Source: Sphingosinicella sp. LHD-64 (lineage in GTDB: Bacteria > Pseudomonadota > Alphaproteobacteria > Sphingomonadales > Sphingomonadaceae). Taken from it: a stretch of 64,000 nucleotides of DNA. The DNA is taken from NCBI RefSeq assembly GCF_031157375.1, contig NZ_JAVIFV010000003.1, forward strand, positions 694,001-758,000, written 5' to 3'. The notes beneath the pieces were generated by a model. That model saw only the letters and a program-made list of their open reading frames with translations, had not been told where the DNA came from and did not search any database. This document shows positions 40,154 to 48,783 of the stretch, piece after piece. A program made the translations under genes and the position numbers. Within the stretch, counting starts at the first letter, position 1. Every line of letters begins with the position of its first letter.

Positions 40154-40477
40154 ATGGCGGACGCAGGAACGATCAGAACGGCGCCGGCGGGCACGCTCAC
40201 CCGTGCCGACCTCGCCGACATCGTTCACAGTGAAATCGGCCTGTCGCGCGCCGATTCGGCGGGCATCGTCGAGCGGATCCTGCACCATATGTGCGTGGCG
40301 CTGGCGGACGGCCAGAACGTCAAGATCTCCGGCTTCGGCAGCTTCATCCTGCGCGACAAGGGCGAGCGGATCGGCCGCAACCCGAAGACCGGCGTCGAGG
40401 TGCCGATCGCGCCGCGACGCGTGCTGACCTTCCGGGCGAGTCAGATCATGCGCGAGCGGATCGCCCGCAGCGGCTGA
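40154..40477 (+). CDS. ihfA: Integration host factor subunit alpha
   Basis: The 107-residue protein is an HU/IHF family member with the beta-arm R-N-P-K-T-G near 76-81, in which Pro intercalates into DNA, and the helical body T-R-A-D-L-A-D-I-V. Position after fabH and before a MerR gene is the usual alphaproteobacterial place for ihfA. The extra 12 N-terminal residues before T-L-T-R-A-D are non-conserved. The start has a GGGGGAGAG site; an upstream in-frame ATG at 40118 is less likely. IHF bends DNA and supports sigma-54 promoters, thus works with rpoN. Confidence 0.95.
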   Translation: MADAGTIRTAPAGTLTRADLADIVHSEIGLSRADSAGIVERILHHMCVALADGQNVKISGFGSFILRDKGERIGRNPKTGVEVPIAPRRVLTFRASQIMRERIARSG

Positions 40478-40478
40478 C

Positions 40479-40853
40479 ATGGCCCGCCCCGCCGGCAAGA
40501 GCGAGAACGCGTTCTGGACGATCGGGGAGCTTTCGGCCGAACTCGGGCTGCCCCAGCACATCCTGCGCTACTGGGAGACGCGTTTCCCGCAGCTGCGTCC
40601 GCTGCAGCGGGCGGGCAACCGCCGCTACTATCGCCCGGACGACGTGGCGCTGGCCCGGCGCATCGATCGGCTGCTCAACCAGGAAGGCTATACGATCCGT
40701 GGCGTCCAGCAGCTTCTGTCCAGGGGCGGCGGAGCCGCCGAGGAAGCTCCGCCGTCGCCGCCACCCGCCGCCTCCGCTGAGGGGCCATTCCGAACCGAAT
40801 TGCAGGCGGTGCGCCGCCTTCTCGTGGATGCGCTTTCCGAGGATGACGCCTAG
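40479..40853 (+). CDS. MerR-family transcriptional regulator
   Basis: The 124-residue protein has the MerR winged helix: F-W-T-I-G-E-L-S-A-E-L-G-L-P near 12-25, I-L-R-Y-W-E-T-R-F near 28-36, and R-R-Y-Y-R-P-D-D near 48-55. It lacks a coiled coil and effector domain, having only a Pro-rich link and a short helix. This short MerR after ihfA is typical for alphaproteobacteria; its signal is unknown. It starts one base after the ihfA stop. It converges with the SixA-type gene (four-base overlap). Confidence 0.9.
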   Translation: MARPAGKSENAFWTIGELSAELGLPQHILRYWETRFPQLRPLQRAGNRRYYRPDDVALARRIDRLLNQEGYTIRGVQQLLSRGGGAAEEAPPSPPPAASAEGPFRTELQAVRRLLVDALSEDDA

Positions 40854-41389
40854 TCCGTCTCCGGCCCCAGTTTCGGGTCGAGATCACGGGGCCGGATGAA
40901 GCGGCTGAGTGTGCCGGTGCCCGGCCCGGCATCGCGCCACTGCGCAACCGGCAATTCGATCTCGGCAAGGGCGCCGGTCGGATATTTCTCGGCGAGTTTC
41001 CCGCGCGCCTCGGCACCGTCGGCGATGACCAGCGCCAGGGCCAGCAGCTCGAAGCCCGGATTATGGCCGAGCAGGAGCAGCCGGGCATGCGCATCGTCCG
41101 TCCCGCGAACGATCTCCAGGAGCGTCTCCACGGACGCCAGATATATGCGCCGATCGTAGTCTGGATGGAGGCGGTTGCCATAGCCTTCGGACAGGCCCTC
41201 GACGGTTTCCATCACCCGCATCGCCGGCGACGCCACGACTGCATCGAAATCGAGGCCGAGCGCGCGCATTTCGCGGCCCATGGTGCGCGCGGCGGCGCGG
41301 CCGCGGCGGTTGAGCGGGCGATCGAAGTCGCGCATCGACGGATCGTCCCAGCTCGATTTGGCGTGGCGCAGCAGCGTCAGCGTCTTCAT
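40850..41389 (-). CDS. SixA-type histidine phosphatase family protein
   Basis: The 179-residue protein belongs to the branch-2 or SixA histidine phosphatases: L-L-R-H-A-K-S-S near 6-13 holds the nucleophile His, and L-L-G-H-N-P-G near 107-113 the second His. E. coli SixA removes phosphate from histidine in phosphotransfer proteins or PTS NPr. The extended C-terminal tail is Pro/Arg-rich. Its start overlaps the stop of the helicase gene by four bases, so the two are coupled on the minus strand. Confidence 0.88.
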   Translation of the reverse strand: MKTLTLLRHAKSSWDDPSMRDFDRPLNRRGRAAARTMGREMRALGLDFDAVVASPAMRVMETVEGLSEGYGNRLHPDYDRRIYLASVETLLEIVRGTDDAHARLLLLGHNPGFELLALALVIADGAEARGKLAEKYPTGALAEIELPVAQWRDAGPGTGTLSRFIRPRDLDPKLGPETD

Positions 41390-44112
41390 GCGTCGGTATC
41401 GGCCTCCCCCGCGGGCGCCATAGCGCGCCGGTCCGGCGCCTTTGATGACAGCCGCGCCGCCACCCGCGCAATGGCCTCGTCGAGCGGCAGGCGCGAAACC
41501 CTCACGCCCGGCGGAAAGGCGGTGAGCAGCCGCGACGGCGTCGCCGCGGAGAGCAGCACGAACATGCCGCGATCCTTCCGGCGGCGGATCAGCCGGCCGA
41601 AGGCTTGGGCAAGGCGGGCGCGCACCACCCGGTCGTCATAGGCGGAACCGCCGCCAGAGGCCCGCCGGGCGCCATGGAGCACGGTCGGCCGCGGCCAGGG
41701 CACACCCTCCATCACGACGAGGCGGAGCGACTCGCCGGGCACGTCGACTCCATCCCTGAGCGCGTCGGTGCCGAGCAGGCTGGCGTGGGGATCGTCGCGA
41801 AAGATGTCGACGAGTGTGCCGGTGTCGATCGGGTCGACATGCTGGGCGTAGAGCGGCAGGCCCGCGCGGGCGAGCCGGTCCGCAATCCGGGCATGGACGG
41901 CGCGCAGGCGCTGGATCGCGGTGAACAGGCCGAGCGTGCCGCCCTCGGCCGCCTCGATCAGCCGGGCATAGGCGCCGGCCAGCGCGGGCGCGTCGCCGCG
42001 CTTGATGTCAGTGACGATCAGCACCTCGCTGTTCGCTTCATAGTCGAACGGGCTCGGCGTCGCGAAATGGCCGATCGGGCCGGCGAGATGGGTGGCGCCG
42101 GTCCGCGCTTCCGCGCCGGTCCAGTCCTCGGCGCCGCGCAGGGTGGCGGAGGTCACGAGGATGCCGTGGGCGGGCTTCAGCACCGCCTCTGCGAGCGGCC
42201 GGGTCGGGTCGAGCCAGCGACGGTGGAGCCCGATGTCGAACTCGCGGCCCTCGATCCGATCGACCGCCAGCCAGTCGACGAACTCCGGGTCGGCGGGTCC
42301 CCCGATCCTGGCAGCGAGGGCGATCCAGGCGGACAGCGTCTGGGTGCGCCAGGCGAGGCCGCCGATCGCGCCCTCGATCCGTGCCCGGGCTTGGGCATCG
42401 AGCCAGTCGGGCGCCTCCTCGACCACCGCCTCGAGCCGCTTGCCCAGCGCCATCAGCGGCCGAAGCAGCAGCTCCAGCGCCTCAGCGGCCGGCGCCGCCG
42501 CTTCCACCAGAACCGCCTCGGGCTCGGCCAGCTCGGTTTCGAGGCCGTAGCCGGCGTCCTGCGCGGTGGCCCGGGCGTAGACGGTGCCGCGCACCGCGCC
42601 GAGCAGCGTCTCGATCGGACCGAATGGTGCGCCCTCGGCGAGGCGCTGGAGCCAGCCGTCGCCGGGCAGCGCTCCGGCCATCTGCACTGCCGCCGTCAAC
42701 GCCGCGGCGCCCGCCTCGTCATAGGAGGCGACGTCCATCAGCCGGGCCGAGAGGCCGCGCCGGCGCCCGCGGCTCTTGCCCTCGGGCCCGACGATCCAGC
42801 GCCGCATCTCGATCGCCTCCTGCCCGCTGAGGGCGGCAGCGAAGGTCGAATCGGCGGCGTCGAACAAATGATGGCCCTCGTCGAACACGATCCGGGTCGG
42901 CGGATTGCCGGTCTCCCGGCCGCGCGCGGCATTGACCATCACGAGCGCGTGGTTGGCGATCACGAGATCGGCGTCCTGGCTCGCCCGCGCCGCCCGCTCG
43001 ATGAAGCATTTCCGGTAGTGCGGACAGCCGGCATAGACGCACTCTCCGCGCCGGTCGGTGAGCGCGGTGGCGCCGGCGCGGCGGAACAGGCTGGTCAGCC
43101 AGCCGGGCAGGTCGCCGCCGACCATGTCTCCGTCCTTGCTGTAGGCCGCCCAGCGTGCGACGAGCTGCGCGAGGATCGCGGCGCGGCCGGCAAAGCCGCC
43201 CTGCAGCGCGTCCTCCAGATTCAGCAGGCAGAGATAATTTTCGCGCCCCTTGCGGATCACGATCTTCTGCCGGCGCTCGGCAGCATCAGGGAACAGTCGC
43301 ACGCCCTCGCGGTCGAGCTGACGCTGCAGCGCCTTGGTGTAGGTCGATATCCAGACTGCGCCATCCGCCCTTTCCGCCCAGAGCGAGGCGGGGGCGAGAT
43401 AGCCGAGCGTCTTGCCGATGCCGGTGCCGGCTTCCGCGAGCAGCATGTTCGGACGATCCTCCGCCTTGCGCGGATCGAAGACCGCCGCAGCAGCAGCCGC
43501 ATAATCGCGCTGGCCGTCCCGAACCTCGGCATTCTGTCCGACTAGGGTTTCGAGCCGCTCGGCGGTGTCGGCGAGATCGAGCCGCACCGGGCGCGGCGGC
43601 GCGCGACCGCCTGTCTCTTCCCATTCGGGGAGCCTGGAGAACAGCCAGCGTTCGTCACGCTCGGGCCGCCGCAGCCGCTCCGCCACCGCGCCGGCCCAGG
43701 GCCAGCGCAGGCGATAGAGCGATTGTGCGGATGCCCATGCGCCTTCGCGCTCTGACCAAGCGCCCTCCAGCGTGGCGAGCAGCCCGGCCGCCGCCTCGCG
43801 CAGGAAGCTGCAGGCCGCCTCGTCGCTCGCCGGCACCTCGAGCCCCAGCGCGTCCGCCATACCCTTCGGCGTCGGCACCGCGAAACGCGCCGGATGGACG
43901 AAGGCAAACAGCTCGAGGAGGTCGAGCCCCGACAGGTCCGGATAGCCGAGCCGGTTGCCGACGAGCGGGGCATTCAGCATGATCATCGGCGTCTCGGCCG
44001 CCCGCGCCACGGCCGCGCCGCGCCCCACCGCCTCCACCGCGCCATCCGGAAAGGCGATCCAGATGCCGGCATGGGTTGCGTGCAGCGCGGGATAAGGCAA
44101 AGAGGCGGCCAT
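41386..44112 (-). CDS. DinG/XPD-like ATP-dependent DNA helicase
   Basis: The 908-residue protein is a superfamily 2 helicase with an iron-sulfur domain. After about 190 residues specific to this subfamily comes Walker A G-T-G-I-G-K-T near 228-234, four Cys for the [4Fe-4S] cluster (Y-L-C-L, E-C-V-Y-A-G-C-P and R-K-C-F, about 290-365), D-E-G-H near 400-403 (motif II), and the C-terminal motifs L-G-T-D-A-L-R-D-G and Q-A-F-G-R-L-I-R near 790-850. It unwinds damaged DNA or R-loops 5'-3'. The ATG has a GGGAG site. It is divergent from lysK. Confidence 0.92.
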   Translation of the reverse strand: MAASLPYPALHATHAGIWIAFPDGAVEAVGRGAAVARAAETPMIMLNAPLVGNRLGYPDLSGLDLLELFAFVHPARFAVPTPKGMADALGLEVPASDEAACSFLREAAAGLLATLEGAWSEREGAWASAQSLYRLRWPWAGAVAERLRRPERDERWLFSRLPEWEETGGRAPPRPVRLDLADTAERLETLVGQNAEVRDGQRDYAAAAAAVFDPRKAEDRPNMLLAEAGTGIGKTLGYLAPASLWAERADGAVWISTYTKALQRQLDREGVRLFPDAAERRQKIVIRKGRENYLCLLNLEDALQGGFAGRAAILAQLVARWAAYSKDGDMVGGDLPGWLTSLFRRAGATALTDRRGECVYAGCPHYRKCFIERAARASQDADLVIANHALVMVNAARGRETGNPPTRIVFDEGHHLFDAADSTFAAALSGQEAIEMRRWIVGPEGKSRGRRRGLSARLMDVASYDEAGAAALTAAVQMAGALPGDGWLQRLAEGAPFGPIETLLGAVRGTVYARATAQDAGYGLETELAEPEAVLVEAAAPAAEALELLLRPLMALGKRLEAVVEEAPDWLDAQARARIEGAIGGLAWRTQTLSAWIALAARIGGPADPEFVDWLAVDRIEGREFDIGLHRRWLDPTRPLAEAVLKPAHGILVTSATLRGAEDWTGAEARTGATHLAGPIGHFATPSPFDYEANSEVLIVTDIKRGDAPALAGAYARLIEAAEGGTLGLFTAIQRLRAVHARIADRLARAGLPLYAQHVDPIDTGTLVDIFRDDPHASLLGTDALRDGVDVPGESLRLVVMEGVPWPRPTVLHGARRASGGGSAYDDRVVRARLAQAFGRLIRRRKDRGMFVLLSAATPSRLLTAFPPGVRVSRLPLDEAIARVAARLSSKAPDRRAMAPAGEADTDA

Positions 44113-44151
44113 CTCCCGCAACCTAAGACCAAGCGGAACGAAAGGGCAACA

Positions 44152-45729
44152 GTGTCGGTTCCACCCGAATATCGCGAAGCGGCGCGCGCCTCCAAGGCCT
44201 GGCCTTATGAGGAGGCGCGCAAGCTGCTGAAACGCTATTCCGAAGGTCCGCCGGCCGAAGGGATCGTCTTCGAGACCGGCTATGGCCCGTCCGGCCTGCC
44301 GCATATCGGTACCTTCAACGAGGTGCTGCGCACGACGATGGTGCGCAACGCCTATCGCACGCTGAGCGATGCCCCGACCCGGCTGATCGCCTTTTCGGAC
44401 GACATGGACGGTCTCAGGAAAGTGCCGGACAATGTCCCCAACCAGGCAATGCTCGCCGAATATCTCGGCAAGCCGCTGACCCGCATCCCCGACCCCTTCG
44501 GCACGCACGAGAGCTTCGCCCATCACAACAATGCGATGCTGCGCGACTTCCTCGATCGCTACGGCTTCGACTACGAATTCCTGTCGGCGACCGATTGCTA
44601 CACATCGGGCCGGTTCGACGAGACGCTGAAGCTGGTGCTGAGGCGCTGGGACGCGATCATGGGCGTGATGCTTCCCACCTTGGGCGAGGAGCGACGCGCG
44701 ACCTATTCGCCGGTCCTGCCCCTCTCGCCGACCAGCGGCATCGTCCTGCAGGTGCCGGTCGAGGTGGTCGACGCCGAGGCCGGGATCGTCACCTTCATCG
44801 ACGAGGGCCAGCGGATCGAGCAGTCGATCCTCTCCGGCAAGGCGAAGCTGCAATGGAAGGTCGACTGGGCGATGCGCTGGGTCGCGCTGGGCGTCGACTA
44901 CGAGATGTCCGGCAAGGACCTGATCGATTCGGTCACCCAGTCGTCCAAGATCGCCCGCGTCCTCGGCGCGCGGCCGCCCGAGGGCTTCAACTACGAGATG
45001 TTCCTCGACGAAAAGGGCGAGAAGATCTCCAAGTCCAAGGGCAACGGCCTCTCGATCGATCAGTGGCTGACCTACGGGACGGAAGAGAGCCTCGCCTTTT
45101 ACATCTACCGCGAGCCGAAGAAGGCCAAATCGCTGCACATGGGCGTGATTCCGCGCGCGGTGGACGAATATTGGCAGTTCCGCGGCAATTACGCCGGCCA
45201 GCCGATCGAGCAGAAGCTCGGCAATCCGGTCCATCACATTCATGACGGCAAGGTGCCGGCGCACGTCCCGCCGGTGACGTTCGGGCTGCTGCTCAACCTC
45301 GCCAGCCTGCCGGGCTGCGGCGCGCGCGAGACGATCTGGGGTTTCGTCCGCCGCCATGCGCCGGGTGTGACGCCTGAAAGCGATCCCGACCTCGATACGA
45401 TGATCGGCCTCGCGGTGAATTATGCCCGTGATTTCGTCGCGCCGACCTTGCAGCGCCGTACGCCGGACGCGCAGGAGCGGGCGGCGCTCGGCGCTCTCGA
45501 TTCGCGGCTTGCGACGCTGAGCGAGAACGCGTCGGCCCAGGCTATCCAGACCGAGGTCTATGAAGTCGGCAAGGCGCATTACGGCAAGGAAGCACTGCGC
45601 GACTGGTTCAAGGCGATCTACGAGACGTTGCTCGGCTCCGCCCAAGGCCCGCGCATGGGGAGCTTCATTGCCCTCTACGGCCTCGCGAACAGCCGCAGGC
45701 TGATCGCCGAGGCGCTGGCCAAAGCCTAG
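44152..45729 (+). CDS. lysK: Lysyl-tRNA synthetase, class I
   Basis: The 525-residue protein is the archaeal-type class I LysRS, not the usual bacterial class II form. It has the HIGH-type motif L-P-H-I-G-T-F near 49-55 and K-I-S-K-S-K-G near 290-296 within a Rossmann domain, and the C-terminal helical cage. It charges tRNA-Lys. Class I LysRS is common in alphaproteobacteria through old lateral transfer. GTG is used as start, after AAAGGG. A TetA-like exporter gene follows after 11 bases. Confidence 0.96.
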   Translation: MSVPPEYREAARASKAWPYEEARKLLKRYSEGPPAEGIVFETGYGPSGLPHIGTFNEVLRTTMVRNAYRTLSDAPTRLIAFSDDMDGLRKVPDNVPNQAMLAEYLGKPLTRIPDPFGTHESFAHHNNAMLRDFLDRYGFDYEFLSATDCYTSGRFDETLKLVLRRWDAIMGVMLPTLGEERRATYSPVLPLSPTSGIVLQVPVEVVDAEAGIVTFIDEGQRIEQSILSGKAKLQWKVDWAMRWVALGVDYEMSGKDLIDSVTQSSKIARVLGARPPEGFNYEMFLDEKGEKISKSKGNGLSIDQWLTYGTEESLAFYIYREPKKAKSLHMGVIPRAVDEYWQFRGNYAGQPIEQKLGNPVHHIHDGKVPAHVPPVTFGLLLNLASLPGCGARETIWGFVRRHAPGVTPESDPDLDTMIGLAVNYARDFVAPTLQRRTPDAQERAALGALDSRLATLSENASAQAIQTEVYEVGKAHYGKEALRDWFKAIYETLLGSAQGPRMGSFIALYGLANSRRLIAEALAKA

Positions 45730-45740
45730 TCCGCACCGCC

Positions 45741-46952
45741 ATGGCCCGCCGCCTCGCCTTCCAGCCCGCGCTGGCCTTCATCTTCGTGACCGCGGTGCTG
45801 GACATCATGGCGATGGGGCTGGTCATCCCCGTCCTGCCGGCGCTGATCGAGGAGTTTGCCGGCTCCAACGCCGCGGCGGGCCTGTGGAACGGCGTGATGG
45901 TCGCGCTCTGGGCGGCGATGCAGTTCATCTTCTCGCCGATCATCGGCTCGCTGTCGGATCGCTTCGGGCGGCGGCCCACGATCCTGATCTCGACCGCCGG
46001 ACTGGCGGCCGACTGGGTGCTGATGGCGCTCGCGCCGAATCTCTGGTGGCTCGCGGTCGGTCGGATCATCGGCGGCATCACCTCGTCGAGCTTCACCGCC
46101 GTCTTCGCCTATATGGCCGACATCACCGAGCCCGAGAAACGCGCCCGCGCCTACGGCCTGATCGGTGCGGCGTTCAGCGCCGGCTTCGTCGCCGGCCCGG
46201 CGCTGGGCGGCGTGCTCGGCGAGCTGGGCCCGCGCGTCCCCTTCTGGGCGGCGGCGGGCATGAGCGCCCTCGCCTTTCTCTACGGCCTCATCGTGCTGCC
46301 CGAATCGCTGCCCAAGGATCGGCGCATGGCCTTCTCCTGGAAACGGGCCAACCCGTTCGGCGCGCTGAAGCTGCTGCAATCGCACCCGGAGCTGTCGGGG
46401 CTCGCGATCGTGAACTTCCTGCTCTATTTCGCCCACCACGTCTTCTCGGCGGTGTTCGTTCTCTACGCCGCTGCGCGCTACGGCTGGGGGCCCTTCGAAG
46501 TCGGCGTCCTGCTCGCGCTCGTGGGGGCGCTCGACATGATCGTGCAGGGCGTGCTCGTCGGCCCGGCGGTGAAGCGCTTCGGCGACCGCAAGGTGATGGT
46601 GTTCGGCCTCACCTTCGGCGCGATCGGGATCACCTGCATGGGCCTCGCGCCGACCGGCCTGCTCTTCACGCTCGCCATGTTTCCCAACGCGCTCTGGGGC
46701 CTCGCCATGCCGACATTGCAGTCGCTGATGACCCAGCGCGTCTCGGAACGCGAACAGGGCCAGCTCCAGGGCGCCAACAACAGCGTCGCCAGCATCGCCG
46801 GCGTCGCCTCGCCGCTCTTCTTCGGCTGGGTCTACGAGATGTCGGCGGCGGATGCGCCGGGCCTCAGCTTCCTGATCGCCGCCGCAGTGCTTCTCGCCGG
46901 CGCGACAATCGGCGCGCTGGTGGCGCGGCGGGCCGGCGCGACACTTGCCTAG
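45741..46952 (+). CDS. MFS transporter, TetA/TCR-like
   Basis: The 403-residue protein has 12 membrane segments and the drug-proton antiporter motif A: G-S-L-S-D-R-F-G-R-R near 69-78, and motif C around G-P-A-L-G-G near 153-158. It closely follows the pattern of TCR/Tet family exporters, including D-I-M-A-M-G-L-V-I-P-V-L-P in segment 1. Many such chromosomal genes do not give tetracycline resistance. The stop overlaps the convergent DUF885 gene by four bases. Confidence 0.9.
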   Translation: MARRLAFQPALAFIFVTAVLDIMAMGLVIPVLPALIEEFAGSNAAAGLWNGVMVALWAAMQFIFSPIIGSLSDRFGRRPTILISTAGLAADWVLMALAPNLWWLAVGRIIGGITSSSFTAVFAYMADITEPEKRARAYGLIGAAFSAGFVAGPALGGVLGELGPRVPFWAAAGMSALAFLYGLIVLPESLPKDRRMAFSWKRANPFGALKLLQSHPELSGLAIVNFLLYFAHHVFSAVFVLYAAARYGWGPFEVGVLLALVGALDMIVQGVLVGPAVKRFGDRKVMVFGLTFGAIGITCMGLAPTGLLFTLAMFPNALWGLAMPTLQSLMTQRVSEREQGQLQGANNSVASIAGVASPLFFGWVYEMSAADAPGLSFLIAAAVLLAGATIGALVARRAGATLA

Positions 46953-48757
46953 GCGCGCTGCGCGGCGATCCAGTCGTCGATCTTGCGCTCCAGCACCGCG
47001 AGCGGCAGCGCCCCGGTCATCAACACCTGGGCGTGGAACTCCTTGAGGTCGAAGCGCGACCCAAGCGCCTGCTGGGCGCGGGCGCGCAGCTCCAGGATCT
47101 TGAGCTGGCCGGTCTTGTAGGCGAGCGCCTGGCCGGGGATGGCGATGTAGCGCTCGACCTCGGTCGTCGCCTGCGTCTCGCTGACGCCGCTGTTGTCGAG
47201 CATGTAGCGGATCGCCTGCTCGCGCGTCCAGCCCATGGCGTGGATGCCGGTGTCGACGACGAGGCGGATCGAGCGGTACATGTCGGCGTTGAGGCCGCCG
47301 AAGCGCGCATAGGGATCGGTTTCCATGCCGAGCTCCTCCCAGAGCGTCTCGGCGTAGAGCGCCCAGCCCTCGACGAAGGCGGTGTTGCCGCCGAAGCGCA
47401 TGAAATTGGGCAGCGCCTCGTTCTCGTTGGCGAGGCTGATCTGGAAATGATGGCCGGGCGCGCCCTCGTGAAGATACAGCGCCTCCATGCCGTGGGTGCG
47501 CCGCGACGGCAGGTCATAGGCATTGTAGTAGAAGATGCCGGGCCGCGATCCGTCCGGATTGCCGTTCTGGTAGGAACCGGTCGAGGCGTTGCGCTCGCGG
47601 AACTCCTCGACCTCGCGGATTTCGAGCCGGGTGCGCGGCAGGGTCGAGAAGAGCTCGCCGAGCCTCTGGTCGACCCGCCGGCCGATCGCATAATAGCCCT
47701 CGCGCATCGCGTCGCGGGTCGGCGCGGCGAACTGCGGATCGGTGCGTAGGAACTCGAGGAACTCGCGCAAAGTGCCGTTGAAGCCGACGCGCTGGCGGAC
47801 CTGCTCCATCTCCGCGAGATTGCGGGCGACCTCGCGGAGACCGGTCTGATGGACTTCCTGCGGCGTCAGCGGCAAGGTGGTGTTGAGCTCGACGAGCCGG
47901 GCGTAAAGCCGCTCGCCGCCCTGCATGTTGAGCAGGCCGACGCCGTCGCGGGCGCGCGGTAGATACTCGTCCTGCAGGAACGTCCGAAGCCGGCGGTAGG
48001 CCGGATAGATGTCGTCCCGGATCGCCGCCAGATGCGCCGTGCGTAGCCGGGCGCGCTCCGCCTCCGGCACTGCGTCGGGGAACGTCTGGACGGGACCGAA
48101 ATAGGGGGACTCCTCCGGCGCCTGGGCGAGCTGGGTGTCGAGCTGGCCGATGACGTTGCGAATGGTGAGCCTGGTGTCGACGACGCCCGAGGCAAGACCC
48201 TCGCGGAAGCGGACGATGGCGCGATCGAGCCCCGCGACGAACTGGCGGTGGCGCTTCAGGTTGTTCTCATAATCCTCGACATTGCGGAACGGCGCCGCGC
48301 TGCGGCCCGAGGCGAGGACCGGGTAGAAGGTGTGGAAGCCGCTGAAATGGTCGATCGGCCGCACCCGGGTCAGCGCCAGCAGATCGGGCTGGAGGTCCCT
48401 GAGATCGCTCTCGCGCTGGAACTTGAAGACATCATAGGCGAGCCGGTCCGTCGCGTTCAGCGAGTCCCGGTCGATCGCCGCCAGTGCGGCCAGCTCCTGC
48501 TCCGCCGCCGCCTTCTCGGCCGCATAATAGGCGTCGGTCAGGAAGTCGCCGAGCCGGTCGGCATAGCGATAGTCGCCGCGGAACAGGGCGGAGATCGGGT
48601 TGCGCCGGAGGTTCGCCTCGTCGCTGTCGTGGAACAGCGTGTGCAAGCGCTCGTTTCGCCCCGCCTGTCCCGGTGCGGTGCTCCCCGCGGTCTGCGCGAA
48701 CACGGGCGTGGCCATGGTCGAAGCCAACAGGACAGTCAGGAAAGCGCGGCGATTCAT
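46949..48757 (-). CDS. DUF885 exported protein, copy 1
   Basis: The 602-residue protein has a signal peptide that starts M-N-R-R-A-F-L-T, possibly Tat, ended near V-F-A-Q. The DUF885 domain has the metal site L-H-E-G-A-P-G-H-H-F near 420-429, which resembles zinc carboxypeptidase-type H-E-x-x-x-G-H. Such proteins are secreted metallopeptidase- or amidase-like hydrolases of unknown substrate. The next gene is a close paralogue. The ATG at 48757 is preferred, five codons inside the longest frame. Confidence 0.9.
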   Translation of the reverse strand: MNRRAFLTVLLASTMATPVFAQTAGSTAPGQAGRNERLHTLFHDSDEANLRRNPISALFRGDYRYADRLGDFLTDAYYAAEKAAAEQELAALAAIDRDSLNATDRLAYDVFKFQRESDLRDLQPDLLALTRVRPIDHFSGFHTFYPVLASGRSAAPFRNVEDYENNLKRHRQFVAGLDRAIVRFREGLASGVVDTRLTIRNVIGQLDTQLAQAPEESPYFGPVQTFPDAVPEAERARLRTAHLAAIRDDIYPAYRRLRTFLQDEYLPRARDGVGLLNMQGGERLYARLVELNTTLPLTPQEVHQTGLREVARNLAEMEQVRQRVGFNGTLREFLEFLRTDPQFAAPTRDAMREGYYAIGRRVDQRLGELFSTLPRTRLEIREVEEFRERNASTGSYQNGNPDGSRPGIFYYNAYDLPSRRTHGMEALYLHEGAPGHHFQISLANENEALPNFMRFGGNTAFVEGWALYAETLWEELGMETDPYARFGGLNADMYRSIRLVVDTGIHAMGWTREQAIRYMLDNSGVSETQATTEVERYIAIPGQALAYKTGQLKILELRARAQQALGSRFDLKEFHAQVLMTGALPLAVLERKIDDWIAAQRA

Positions 48758-48783
48758 CGTCAAAGTCTCCAATCGAACGGGGG

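Noticed and set aside
41386-45645. A 1419-codon open frame on the minus strand across the helicase and lysK.
   Set aside because: The helicase is complete from 44112; the extension is antisense to lysK, whose motifs are clear.
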